Below are positions 7,945-16,605 of a DNA stretch of 17,748 bases, one piece after another (within the stretch, counting starts at the first letter, position 1; every line of letters begins with the position of its first letter). The notes beneath the pieces were generated by a model. The model was given only the letters and a program-made list of their open reading frames with translations, did not search any database and was not told the origin of the DNA. Both the position numbers and the translations under genes were made by a program. This stretch comes from an uncultured Desulfobulbaceae bacterium (GTDB taxonomy: Bacteria; Desulfobacterota; Desulfobulbia; Desulfobulbales; BM004): assembly GCA_947258675.1 (NCBI GenBank), contig CAMYJP010000007.1:1-17748 (forward strand), in the 5' to 3' direction.

Positions 7945-9537
7945 ATGAAAAAAATTCTGATATATGCAGCATTACTGATAATCCCTTTTATATTCCTGTA
8001 TCAGGCAATTTCGTTGAAAAACGCTTTCGGTCCGTACCACATAGCAGTTGTGTACGATTCAGAATACACCTATTTGATGGGCTCATTAAATGCAGCCGGT
8101 TTCGAGTCAAGCAATCTCACCTTGCACCCGGGCATTCCTGTACAAATGTTTGGTGGTATGATATTGAGGGCTCTCGGGGGGTCATATGGTGATTTACAAA
8201 AAAAAGTTCTCTCTGATCCGGAATATTATTTAAACCGCTTGAACTCCTTCGCCATGTTCATGAATACCAGCCTGCTAATACTTTTAGGCATAATTACCTG
8301 TCTTATAACGAATAATATTTTGGCTGGTCTATTGATTCAACTGACTCCATTAATGTCCAACTCCCTACTCTATGCTATGATCAGATTTAATCCCGAGCCA
8401 TTTTTGTTATTCGCAACCTTATTACTGGTTCTTTTAATAATTATAAAAACCGAGGGGAAAACAGATGGTCATTGGAAATGGCCCCTCTTGTTTGGGAGTG
8501 TGACGGGATTTGGTCTTGCAGTCAAAGTACCGTATATCCCTCTTATATTTATTCCTTTCTTTCTTTTTAGACATTTTTCAACAGCAATAAAATATACGGT
8601 AACTATGATAACAGCCTTTATGCTACTTCTTTTGCCTTATTATGATACAATCATCTCTTCCTACAACTACTTATCCAGGTTAGCCACCCACAAAGGTTTA
8701 TATGGTTCCGGGGAGAAAGGCATTTTCGCCTTTGATACAATACTGCCGAACCTGGGAGCATTATTCATGAGAGAGCCAATATTCATAATTGTGCTTATAT
8801 CTGCGCTTTTCTTTCTTCTTGCCCATTCTTTCAGCTCAAAATTAAGGCAATATGCTGCAAATAACATTTACTTCAGACTGCTTGTTGTTTTAGTTGCAGT
8901 CGATCTGATTTGTCTGGCCATGGTTCTTAAACATTTTAATTATAAATATCTGATTCCAGGCTTTGGATTATCCGGGCTAATAGTCTTGTTTTTTTATTTC
9001 TATCTAAAAAACATAAAAATGGAAATAGATTCTGATCAGAAGGCCATGAACAGAGTTTTCTCTATTTTCATTTTTTCAATTCTTTTATTCTCCTTCTATG
9101 ATTTCCCTGACACAAAATCGATGTCAATTAATAGATTAGAACCAATAAATTTCTATAAAAAAATAGCCAATATATATGGAGAAGAAAATTTAATAACCTC
9201 CTATGGAAGCACATCGAAACTGTTTGCTTTAAAACATGGCAACTGGTGGGCAAAAAATTATCATTCCGAAGCCTTGAAATCCGTCTATGGCGAAAAAGTG
9301 CTATTCTATAATTTTGAACAAGATAAATTTATGGATTGGGAGGGTAAAGACGGATTTGCAAAAATAATTAAGAATTATGATAATTATAAATTATATGTTG
9401 ATCCGAAAGCCGATTGGAGTGGAGATAATTTTGTGGGTGATATTCAAAAAAAATATTTAAGTACCCATAGGATAGCACTTAAAAATGAATTCCCTGGTAA
9501 AAAAGGGGAAACCGTTTACAGTTTTTACAAGATGTAG
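7945..9537 (+). CDS. Polytopic GT-C-type membrane glycosyltransferase (GT39-like)
   Basis: About 530 residues with a Lys-rich start, roughly ten membrane segments across residues 4-410, and a soluble C-terminal ~120 residues. After the first membrane segment comes a long outer loop with D38-S-E40-Y and an HPG motif, resembling the acidic catalytic loop of GT-C enzymes that use polyprenyl-phosphate sugars. I chose ATG 7945; a TTG four codons earlier (7933) is also in frame, and neither has a strong Shine-Dalgarno. It ends the second operon, starting 19 bases after the FkbM gene, and could use the lipid-linked sugar made by the GT2 domain of the first gene (inference). Identity is from topology and loop motif only; other polytopic membrane roles remain possible. 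Confidence 0.72.
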   Translation: MKKILIYAALLIIPFIFLYQAISLKNAFGPYHIAVVYDSEYTYLMGSLNAAGFESSNLTLHPGIPVQMFGGMILRALGGSYGDLQKKVLSDPEYYLNRLNSFAMFMNTSLLILLGIITCLITNNILAGLLIQLTPLMSNSLLYAMIRFNPEPFLLFATLLLVLLIIIKTEGKTDGHWKWPLLFGSVTGFGLAVKVPYIPLIFIPFFLFRHFSTAIKYTVTMITAFMLLLLPYYDTIISSYNYLSRLATHKGLYGSGEKGIFAFDTILPNLGALFMREPIFIIVLISALFFLLAHSFSSKLRQYAANNIYFRLLVVLVAVDLICLAMVLKHFNYKYLIPGFGLSGLIVLFFYFYLKNIKMEIDSDQKAMNRVFSIFIFSILLFSFYDFPDTKSMSINRLEPINFYKKIANIYGEENLITSYGSTSKLFALKHGNWWAKNYHSEALKSVYGEKVLFYNFEQDKFMDWEGKDGFAKIIKNYDNYKLYVDPKADWSGDNFVGDIQKKYLSTHRIALKNEFPGKKGETVYSFYKM

Positions 9538-9656
9538 CTAACTAGCATCCATGTTATTTTACTGTTTTTTTAATGTGACAATCATCCAAGACTCTTCCGT
9601 TTAATACTCATTATTATATTCAGCCCGCAGTTTGTTTTATTTAAGTCGCGTTTCTC

Positions 9657-9685
9657 TTGACTTTAAACCTTTTAAAGCTTATTAA
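9657..9685 (+). promoter_or_regulatory. Candidate sigma70 promoter
   Basis: TTGACT (9657-9662) and TATTAA (9680-9685) are separated by 17 bases, matching five and four of six consensus positions. Transcription would start near 9692. It would drive either the small terminated transcript up to 9801 or, by read-through, the esterase gene at 9970. The surroundings are AT-rich, so a chance match is possible. Confidence 0.4.
9661..9677. repeat. Perfect 7-base inverted repeat between -35 and -10
   Basis: CTTTAAA, three spacer bases (CCT), then TTTAAAG. The palindrome fills the spacer of the candidate promoter, where a repressor operator would be expected. It is short and AT-rich, so the functional meaning is inference. 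Confidence 0.35.
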
Positions 9686-9691
9686 AAAAGT

Positions 9692-9801
9692 GAGATAAAA
9701 CCATTACTTCTTTCCTGAATGGGAGAACAAAATGGAAGAACCTGTAAATGTATTTTGCAGAAGCCTTCAATTGGGTTGAAACCTTTTTTGGAGGCTTTTT
9801 T
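9692..9801 (+). ncRNA. Possible small RNA or attenuated leader
   Basis: If the promoter above is real, the transcript would be about 110 nt. It would carry a small imperfect hairpin (CUGUAAA at 9742-9748 pairing with UUUUGCAG at 9753-9760) and end at the intrinsic terminator at 9761-9801. I do not recognise a known riboswitch or Rfam-type motif. It could be an independent small RNA, an attenuator controlling the downstream esterase, or just a late terminator for operon 2. No expression evidence is available. Confidence 0.28.
9761..9801 (+). terminator. Rho-independent terminator
   Basis: AAGCCTTC (9761-9768) pairs with GGAGGCTT (9790-9797), with one G-U pair. The stem continues inward through AA/UU pairs and GGGU/ACCU around a UGAA loop. 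A run of six T (9796-9801) follows. It lies 224 bases after the stop of operon 2 and 169 bases before the esterase start. The structure is strong on the plus strand. Confidence 0.7.
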
Positions 9802-9969
9802 GTTATCTCTATTTATAGAATCACATGAAAAAAACTTACGTCCGGAGGAAGTTTTATTAACACAAAATCAGCAGGTTAATGCAAGAAGAAATTTAGCTAC
9901 TAACTATTAATTTAAAAATCAATTACTGCAATTCCTGAAAGCTTTTCAATTTAACCATGAGAGGAAAAA

Positions 9970-12873
9970 ATGAAAAAGCTGATAGCATTTTTTGTGGCAA
10001 TTGTCTTTCAAGCTTGTTTCGGTCAGGTTGCAATATTTGCTCAAAATGAGGTAGTAATAGCAGTTATTGGCCAATCTAACGCTGTCAATATGTTCTCTAG
10101 TCCAACTTTAGAGAATCCCAATCCTAATACCCAAAAATTCAGCCTTTCGGGCGGTTATGAAGTAAATACCGGTGGTGGAGCAATTGTTCTCGCCAATGAA
10201 CTGAATAATTTTCAAAATGATTCTATCATCCTTATCGACTCAGCGTTTTGGGCTACAGCTCTACACTCTGAAAATGATATCTATAACGTCGGATTTTGGT
10301 TAGATACGGTATCCGGCAGTCTCTTTTATGAATTTTTGACGGCAGTAAACACCCTTGGAAAAACGGTTGATTATGTTTTGTGGGTCCAAGGAGAAACAGA
10401 CGCAATGGCTGGGGTTTCGCTGCAGGACTATTACTCTGGCTTGGAAACTTTATGGAACCGAATCAAAATTAATCCCCTTATACAAGGTGCAAAATTCATT
10501 CTTTATGTCACTGGTAGAAATACTTTTTATTTGGATGACCAAGGAACAAATAGTGTTAGGTTTGCCCAATATAAATTTGCCGATGGTCATCAAGAAGTTT
10601 TCATTGGTGGAGAATCTACAACCTTTAATTTATATGACATAGTTCACTATTCCTCCCTTTCCCAAGAATTGATGGGAAAACGATTTGCGGAAACTATTTT
10701 TCATATTAGTGGCCTATCTACATATCATAGAGGACCGTATATTAACTCATGGACTTTAATCGATTCTTCAACAATTGATTTAAATATCATTCACAGAGGT
10801 GGCACTGACTTTACACCGGAGGTCATTTCTGGATTTAAAGTAAATAATGATACCGTTAGTGCAATCAGGCTGAACCCAACAACCATTCGACTGAACGGAT
10901 CTAATTTTACAGACAACTCAATTATAAGTTACCTTTCTGGTGCCGATCCTGATATATCAAATTTTGCAAAAGATAACTCCTCTCTTACATTGCCACTAGA
11001 AGCTTACACAAATGATATTGATGGTGACGAAGTTGAAAATGATTTTGACTTTTGCCCATTCGATGCCAACAAAGTTTTTCCTGGAATTTGCGGGTGTGAT
11101 ATTGCCGATATTGACACTGATGGAGATGGAACAAATGATTGCAGCGACCTATGTCCTGATGACCCAGAAAGAGTCATCCCTGGAATTTGCGGTTGTGGAA
11201 ATCCTTATGGTGAATCAGATAGTGATGTTGATGGCATAATTGATTGTCTGGATAATTGCCCTGGGGAAACCAATTTTGAGCAAGACGATTTAGACGATGA
11301 TGGCATAGGTGATATCTGTGATTCCCAGACATGTGGCAATGGCATATTGGAAATACTTGAAGAATGTGAAATTAATAATCCTGTCGCCGACGGTTGGTGT
11401 TCTCCCCAATGTACGATCTGTGTTGATAATGATGGAGATCTCAATGCAATTAATGAAGGAATCTGTGGTATAATTGATTGCAATGACAACGATAGCAGTA
11501 TTAATCGATTTGCAACTGAAATCATTGGAAACGGTATTGATGATGATTGTAGTTTTGTCACCAATGATGATGGTTCATTAGGATCTTATCTATACTTTCC
11601 TGCAATTAAGGACGGTCCACAGGTTGATGGAATTTGGCAAAATTATTTTTCTATTTCAGCCAATGATCCTTCCCAGCCGATAAATGTTTCAATCTCTTTA
11701 TATAATAGTAATGGGACACATAAATTTACAACGCATGATGTTACTCCAGTAAACGGTCGTCTCGTAAAAACACCTAACTGGATTATGCACGGAGCGCTTG
11801 ATGTTGAAGCTTTTAATGGCACTGTCATTATTGAAACTGAAGCCCCTGCAAAGGGAATGACCAATTCAATAGCTCCCAATTTAGAGGCCTTCAGCATCTA
11901 TCTATCACCTACTCCATCACAAAACCTTTTCATTCCTGCCGGGTATGACAATTCAACAGATCAATATCGAAATACTATTCACATTCAGAATATCGGGATG
12001 ACCCCCGTAGATATTAGTGTCAGCTATGTAGATGATTATTCGGGAACCATTATAGATACCTATCAAATCCCTGGCAATGGAGAGTATGAGAGAATTGTCA
12101 GAGAGATTTTTGGAGGCAATTTTAATGGAACAATTAGAATTTCTGCTTCCTCTGAAGTTGTCGGAATGCTTCGATTTGAAAAAATGAATGGCCCAACTGT
12201 TGAGGCAATGAGTATTTTTGAATCGGCCACAGAAAAGAGATCACTCATTTTCCCCTATTTATATGACGGTTTTGGAGGAAATTCCAACTATATCTCCATT
12301 TTTAACCCATCTTTGCTTAGTAACATCACTTGTAATTACTGTTTTTACCCAAATGGATATCCGCCAGTATTCTGTGACACAATTGATTTAACACCCGGTA
12401 CTAGGATTACAACAACTCCAAGTTGGGCGATGTGGAATGATTTAAACCATGATTATTTTGGTTCCATGCTTGGAACATGCGATGGTGATGCAGTATCTAC
12501 TACAAACGTAATAATTTCTGAAAATGAGGGATTAAATTTCCACGAATCAGTACAACCCAAACAAGTAATGATTTTCCCCCAAGTTTACGAAGAGGAAGAA
12601 TATGTAAATGAAATCCACTTACAGAATCCCGAAAATTTCCAAATTACTGTAACACTCGAGTTATTCTATAATACAGGTATTCTGCTTGGAACACACACGA
12701 CTTCGATTGAGCCATACGGGAAATTCATTATTCAACCACACACCATTAATACCAGTAGTTATCCGACAAATGGTTCTTTGAAAGTAACTGTCAGTGACGG
12801 AAATCAGGTGGCAGGTGTTTTGTATTACAGGAAACAGAACTTTGTTAATGTTCATGAAGGGGTTGCTCCATAG
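9970..12873 (+). CDS. Secreted SGNH/CE6-type carbohydrate esterase with calcium-binding repeats and four C-terminal repeat units
   Basis: A 967-residue exported protein. A signal peptide spans residues 1-24 (cleavage likely after I-F-A, before Gln25). Residues ~26-245 form an SGNH esterase domain of the SASA/CE6 type: G34-Q-S36-N with nucleophile Ser36, WVQGETD at 138-144, and Asp223...His226. Family knowledge: such enzymes remove acetyl groups from glycans. A linker (~250-345) is followed by thrombospondin-type-3-like Asp/Cys repeats (349-~450, two PGICGC units) and a MopE-like motif (D-C-N-D-N-D-S-S-I-N ... GNGIDDDC). Residues 541-967 hold four ~100-residue repeats (starting ~541, 652, 758, 866), each opening with a (L/I)(Y/I/F)FP- or FIP-like strand and containing a N-x-I-x-(I/L)QN-like strand and a late V-x-G segment. 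The ATG has GAGGA four bases upstream. Probably a single-gene unit. No cell-wall or outer-membrane sorting tail was seen. Confidence 0.87.
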   Translation: MKKLIAFFVAIVFQACFGQVAIFAQNEVVIAVIGQSNAVNMFSSPTLENPNPNTQKFSLSGGYEVNTGGGAIVLANELNNFQNDSIILIDSAFWATALHSENDIYNVGFWLDTVSGSLFYEFLTAVNTLGKTVDYVLWVQGETDAMAGVSLQDYYSGLETLWNRIKINPLIQGAKFILYVTGRNTFYLDDQGTNSVRFAQYKFADGHQEVFIGGESTTFNLYDIVHYSSLSQELMGKRFAETIFHISGLSTYHRGPYINSWTLIDSSTIDLNIIHRGGTDFTPEVISGFKVNNDTVSAIRLNPTTIRLNGSNFTDNSIISYLSGADPDISNFAKDNSSLTLPLEAYTNDIDGDEVENDFDFCPFDANKVFPGICGCDIADIDTDGDGTNDCSDLCPDDPERVIPGICGCGNPYGESDSDVDGIIDCLDNCPGETNFEQDDLDDDGIGDICDSQTCGNGILEILEECEINNPVADGWCSPQCTICVDNDGDLNAINEGICGIIDCNDNDSSINRFATEIIGNGIDDDCSFVTNDDGSLGSYLYFPAIKDGPQVDGIWQNYFSISANDPSQPINVSISLYNSNGTHKFTTHDVTPVNGRLVKTPNWIMHGALDVEAFNGTVIIETEAPAKGMTNSIAPNLEAFSIYLSPTPSQNLFIPAGYDNSTDQYRNTIHIQNIGMTPVDISVSYVDDYSGTIIDTYQIPGNGEYERIVREIFGGNFNGTIRISASSEVVGMLRFEKMNGPTVEAMSIFESATEKRSLIFPYLYDGFGGNSNYISIFNPSLLSNITCNYCFYPNGYPPVFCDTIDLTPGTRITTTPSWAMWNDLNHDYFGSMLGTCDGDAVSTTNVIISENEGLNFHESVQPKQVMIFPQVYEEEEYVNEIHLQNPENFQITVTLELFYNTGILLGTHTTSIEPYGKFIIQPHTINTSSYPTNGSLKVTVSDGNQVAGVLYYRKQNFVNVHEGVAP

Positions 12874-12950
12874 AACAAACTTCCTTTACCTTTTCAAATT
12901 TACATTCAATATTACCAGCATGATTTTTACATTGTAAGGATCTATTTGTT
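12874..12950. repeat. Imperfect inverted repeat in the convergent intergenic region
   Basis: AACAAA (12874-12879) and TCCTTTAC (12882-12889) can pair with GTAAGGA (12934-12940, one bulge) and TTTGTT (12945-12950), around a loop of about 44 bases. It lies between two convergent operons, where a bidirectional terminator is expected. There is no U-run and the loop is long, so termination is uncertain. Confidence 0.3.
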
Positions 12951-14673
12951 ATTGTGGTTGAATGAGGAAATAATAGATCTCCTGTCCTCCATTATCGCTT
13001 ATCTTTTGCCCATTATATCGTTTTATTAACTCTTGTAATTTCAAATTATTGTCTGAATTAACAGCCTTTCGACTCACAATGAATAAAGTTGTCAAGCGGC
13101 TTGCTCCCACCTTAAGGTCCTCGCTGTATAAATCAACTGGTACATCAACACCTCCTAAAGCTGCTGTCTGGCCACGAACAAGAAGATTTGATTCTTCTGT
13201 CATTACAGATATCTGATCTGTTTTAATAGTATTAAGTTTGCGTGCTTTTTCAAAGGCAGTTATAAGAGGCTGATCTCTCCCCAAGGGATCAAAAGGTCCA
13301 TAAGGGAATGAACGAGGCTTAACAATCTGTTTAATTGTCAGCAACCCACGCCATCCCCCAACAAGGATTATTGAGCCTATTATCACCCCGATAATGCTTA
13401 TTCGTAAACCCCTCATTAATCTACTATCACGAAATTGTTTACTTAAAATAATGGCAATGCCAATCATGAAAAAGCTGAAAGTCGCTGCATAATATCTCAG
13501 TTCCGATAAATAAACCCACCCCCCTGACCAGCTTATTTTTTCAGTCTTAATAGATAGGTAGGCCAATGATCCAACAGTTATTGATATGGTAACCAAACCT
13601 GCAATTAGGATGAATTGCGCTACCTGCTTATTATTGCCATCAGAATTAATGGTACCTCTCATCAAATTCTTCTGAGACCAAAATGCTTGATAAAAACTAG
13701 CAATAAATGTCAACACAATAAGAGAGGAAAGAATTATAGTAATGGTTTCAAAGGGTATTGTCGGCGGCAGGCTTATATCTCTTGTCACCCCTCGAGAACC
13801 GAAAAACACTACATCCATTAAACCAAGAACATGCATTGGGAAAGGGATTATCATGGCAAGATTTTGTGGATAAAATCCCTGTTTATATGCAGGAAATGAA
13901 AAAAAACTACCAAATTGCAGATAGTTATATGACAAAAATAAAATAGAAACCATTGCCGCACAGATACCATTTGCAAATGCTGCTAAAAAAAAATGCAGCC
14001 TCCTCCTATTTGATATTATCGCAAAAAAAACAAAGACAGCAGGAAGAATGAGGCCCATCGGCATATAAGCATAACGCATTGCAATAGCGATCCCCATCAG
14101 CAATCCACCCAAGCCGGCAATAACTGAGATATAACGTTCCTGTTTAAATGCCCATGCACAACAGGCTGTATTCGCGGAAAAAAAAGCGAGAGACAGCATA
14201 CCTGTAGTATGCGCCGTCCACTGCGGCACCATAATCGGAGAAAAAATCAATCCCCAGTAGCTCCAGATGAATAATCGGGACCGGTAACCGAGATAATCTC
14301 CCATCAGCTCTAGAATAGCAAACCAGGAAATGAAAAATATTGCTGATGCCAAAATCTTTAGGAAAAAATCGGCAAATCCCATGTCCTCAAAAAATAGGTA
14401 CAGGCCAGACATGATTAAGGCATAGGCAGGAGGAAAAGCTCTGTGCAAAGGTGTATAGCTGATTTCAGCAAGATCCTCAGGTGTTGAGCTTTGTAATGTT
14501 AAATGATGTCCATCTAGAAATGAACGGGCAGCTCCCACCTGCAACATTTCATCATAAGTAATACGGCTGTGGTAAGTGAGGTAAAAAATTTGATGGCCGA
14601 TCGCAACAAAAAGCAATATCCATTTAAGCTTGGGCCATAGCCTTTGTAGATTCCAAATTGTAGAGTCATTCAT
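12949..14673 (-). CDS. GT39/ArnT-like membrane glycosyltransferase
   Basis: A 574-residue protein with about eleven or more membrane segments between residues 17 and 440 and a ~125-residue soluble tail. After the first membrane segment, the outer loop contains Asp41-Glu42 in the context T-Y-D-E-M-x4-A-A-R-S-F-L, the acidic pair typical of GT39/ArnT-type GT-C enzymes. Further on it has P-P-A-Y (loop) and WTAHTTG. Family knowledge: these transfer a sugar from a polyprenyl phosphate to a protein, lipid or glycan on the outer membrane face. It is the last gene of the minus-strand operon, 83 bases after the polyprenyl-phosphate-type GT2, its plausible donor-making partner (inference). The start ATG has only a weak Shine-Dalgarno. 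It differs in sequence from the GT-C-type gene at 7945-9537 but has the same overall plan. Confidence 0.8.
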   Translation of the reverse strand: MNDSTIWNLQRLWPKLKWILLFVAIGHQIFYLTYHSRITYDEMLQVGAARSFLDGHHLTLQSSTPEDLAEISYTPLHRAFPPAYALIMSGLYLFFEDMGFADFFLKILASAIFFISWFAILELMGDYLGYRSRLFIWSYWGLIFSPIMVPQWTAHTTGMLSLAFFSANTACCAWAFKQERYISVIAGLGGLLMGIAIAMRYAYMPMGLILPAVFVFFAIISNRRRLHFFLAAFANGICAAMVSILFLSYNYLQFGSFFSFPAYKQGFYPQNLAMIIPFPMHVLGLMDVVFFGSRGVTRDISLPPTIPFETITIILSSLIVLTFIASFYQAFWSQKNLMRGTINSDGNNKQVAQFILIAGLVTISITVGSLAYLSIKTEKISWSGGWVYLSELRYYAATFSFFMIGIAIILSKQFRDSRLMRGLRISIIGVIIGSIILVGGWRGLLTIKQIVKPRSFPYGPFDPLGRDQPLITAFEKARKLNTIKTDQISVMTEESNLLVRGQTAALGGVDVPVDLYSEDLKVGASRLTTLFIVSRKAVNSDNNLKLQELIKRYNGQKISDNGGQEIYYFLIQPQ

Positions 14674-14756
14674 TGCTAGATAGGGAGTCGTGGACTAGGA
14701 ATTGGCTGATACATGTCTGGAAAATTTGTAAAGCCGATTCAAAATACCTTTATAAT

Positions 14757-15917
14757 TTATGTAGTATCTTTATGTTGAATCCCCAGGAGTGAAATAATGA
14801 AGCTAGAAAAAAAAACTTGCGCACCTACAACTACAAACAGTGTACCTGAAATAATTATTCTTAAAGTAGTCTGGTAGTCCAATGGTCCGAAACTAGAACG
14901 TTGCCACACTGCTAATCCACCAGCATACATTCCGACACCTAATATAGTCAGGACAATGCCTACAATAAGTCCATATTCTAACGAAAACTTATTGATAATA
15001 TTTTCAAGCCAAGCCTGCTCCGGCAATAGCTTAAGCCTTGCTGCGTAAAGCCTCACGAAACCAGCCATCATCATTAGTAGAGTACCGATTATGATCATCG
15101 TAACTCCAGCGAGCATTGTATGTACATCGAAAACAATACCGCTGATTTGCATTTCTCCTTTAATTAGGAGCAACCAGATTATCAACCCTGTAACAGTAAA
15201 AACAACACCGGGATAGAAAAAAAGCCATCGTGGACTATAAAGAAGCATAAATCGCAGATGCCGCCACCCATCTCTCCAGGTCCGTAAGTGCGGAGGTCTT
15301 GTTCTACTATCAGGATGAAGTGTAATTGGCACTTCGGTGCGCTTTAGCTCGGCAAGTGTCGCCCTAATGACCATCTCACTGGCAAATTCCATACCATCAG
15401 TTCTTAGATCAAGGTTTAGCACAGATTCTTTAGAAAACCCCCTCATTCCACAATGGAAATCACTAAGACCACAGTTATAAAATAAATTACCAATAAAAGT
15501 TAAGACAGGATTACCTAGATAGCGATGTAGAAATGGCATAGCTCCCGGTTTTATTTCTCCTTTTAATCGGGAACCCATTACCAGTTCATAACCTTCACGA
15601 AGTTTTTTCACAAACCTACTGAGATTAATGAAATCATAACTGTCATCCGAATCTCCCATTATAATATACTTCCCTTCAGCATTCTCAACACCTGCTTTCA
15701 AAGCTGCGCCATATCCTCTTACTTCGACATCAATAACCCGGGCCCCTTCTCTCTTTGCAATGTCCTTCGAACCATCAGTACTCCCATTATCAGCAACTAA
15801 TATTTCATAAAAATCAACTCCGGCATTTTTTGCACCTTGGTGGGCCTTTCGAATACATGTGGCCAGTGTTTCAGCCTCATTAAGGCATGGCATCAAAACA
15901 GTTAATTCAATACCCAT
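14757..15917 (-). CDS. Polyprenyl-phosphate glycosyltransferase, GT2 with four C-terminal membrane segments
   Basis: A 386-residue protein. Residues 1-~225 are a GT-A GT2 domain with VLMPCLNEAETL at 7-18, ADNGSTDGS at 42-50, and metal-binding Asp89-Ser-Asp91, followed by a VMGSRLKGE segment and D-F-H-C-G-M-R-G-F, typical of dolichyl/polyprenyl-phosphate mannose-synthase-like enzymes. Four hydrophobic stretches follow at about 231-252, 266-290, 315-338 and 352-379, which anchor it to the membrane and may help flip the product. Expected role: move a sugar from a nucleotide sugar onto polyprenyl phosphate at the cytoplasmic face. The ATG is preceded by AAGGA nine bases upstream. It lies between a methyltransferase gene (32 bases upstream) and the GT39-like gene. 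The sugar cannot be read from sequence. Confidence 0.92.
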   Translation of the reverse strand: MGIELTVLMPCLNEAETLATCIRKAHQGAKNAGVDFYEILVADNGSTDGSKDIAKREGARVIDVEVRGYGAALKAGVENAEGKYIIMGDSDDSYDFINLSRFVKKLREGYELVMGSRLKGEIKPGAMPFLHRYLGNPVLTFIGNLFYNCGLSDFHCGMRGFSKESVLNLDLRTDGMEFASEMVIRATLAELKRTEVPITLHPDSRTRPPHLRTWRDGWRHLRFMLLYSPRWLFFYPGVVFTVTGLIIWLLLIKGEMQISGIVFDVHTMLAGVTMIIIGTLLMMMAGFVRLYAARLKLLPEQAWLENIINKFSLEYGLIVGIVLTILGVGMYAGGLAVWQRSSFGPLDYQTTLRIIISGTLFVVVGAQVFFSSFIISLLGIQHKDTT

Positions 15918-15949
15918 CCTCTCTCATCCTTCTCATGTTAAATAAAAGT

Positions 15950-16594
15950 TCAATCTACTGGGACCAGTTGGGATACAAATTGAATGCCTTGGCCAATCAG
16001 GATCTGAAATGGCTGGAGATACATACCAGGTATGATTTCCTGACGATTTTTTTCAACTGCTTGAACTGAACGTAAACTTTCCAACCATTCGGATCGTGAA
16101 AAATATATATATGGTAATCTCACACCATGGGGCCTATTTCCCACCCAATCCAATAATTTTAATATCCCATACTCAATTTGATTTTCACAAAAATGATCCT
16201 TTATTACAACGTTTCCTCGGCTTACTCTCATACATTCTGAAAGAATGGGGCGATAGTCATCTATATGATGGAGAACATCTATAAGAATAACACTTGAAAA
16301 TGTATTGCTTTCAAATGGAATATGTACACCATCATAGTGTAAAACTTTTATAGCTGACTCTAACCTTAAATGAACATCAATACCTTCAACATTAATGTCA
16401 TTCCTCATGTTCATCAGTTGAGCGCCAATCATACCATTGCCGGCCCCAACATCAAGTACCCTGCCTGGAGATATCAAAGGAGCGATCACCTTACACAATG
16501 CTTCAAGGCGCCTCAGAAAAACCAACTTATGATGCATGCTGCTCAGGAATTGAGAGAAGCTTGATGTGTTTTTATGTTCCAACTCTTGCACCAT
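15950..16594 (-). CDS. Class I SAM-dependent methyltransferase
   Basis: A 214-residue soluble protein with motif I VLDVGAGNG (46-54), VEGIDVH as motif II, and SSVILIDVLHHIDDY (motif IV region), followed by GNVVIKDHF. This is the Methyltransf_11-like order. The C-terminal third has few family marks (LPYIYFSRSEWLESL). It starts 11 bases after the FkbM gene and ends 32 bases before the GT2, all on the minus strand, so co-transcription is likely. It is the functional counterpart, but not a close copy, of the plus-strand methyltransferase at 6452-7186. Acceptor unknown; a glycan or lipid-linked intermediate is inferred from context. Confidence 0.87.
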   Translation of the reverse strand: MVQELEHKNTSSFSQFLSSMHHKLVFLRRLEALCKVIAPLISPGRVLDVGAGNGMIGAQLMNMRNDINVEGIDVHLRLESAIKVLHYDGVHIPFESNTFSSVILIDVLHHIDDYRPILSECMRVSRGNVVIKDHFCENQIEYGILKLLDWVGNRPHGVRLPYIYFSRSEWLESLRSVQAVEKNRQEIIPGMYLQPFQILIGQGIQFVSQLVPVD

Positions 16595-16605
16595 GGAGAA
16601 AACTC

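Larger units (their letters stand above)
9538..9969. other. 432-base leader/intergenic region upstream of the secreted esterase
   Basis: This gap contains a candidate sigma70 promoter, a 7-base inverted repeat between its hexamers, a small-RNA-sized stretch closed by a strong intrinsic terminator (all listed separately), and the esterase Shine-Dalgarno GAGGA at 9961-9965. A 63-codon open frame at 9719-9910 runs straight through the terminator hairpin, has a coding-unlike composition and no Shine-Dalgarno at usable spacing, so I do not call it a gene. The stretch 9802-9960 shows nothing else recognisable. Confidence 0.5.

Noticed and set aside
9719..9910. 63-codon open frame upstream of the esterase
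   Set aside because: It runs through the intrinsic terminator hairpin, has no usable Shine-Dalgarno and no family-like features; the region is better explained as leader RNA.
9970..10020. Lipoprotein signal (Cys16 near the end of the hydrophobic stretch)
   Set aside because: The residues before Cys16 are F-Q-A, not a standard lipobox, and a better ordinary cleavage site follows at residue 24.
10980..11570. Repetitive Asp/Cys-coding DNA as a possible tandem DNA repeat
   Set aside because: The repetition is at protein level (calcium-binding modules) and lies within one intact reading frame; the DNA copies are not near-identical.
13980..14820. Homopolymer runs of eight or nine bases within minus-strand genes, possible phase variation
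   Set aside because: Runs of this length are common in this AT-rich window, including on the other strand; nothing singles them out as switches.
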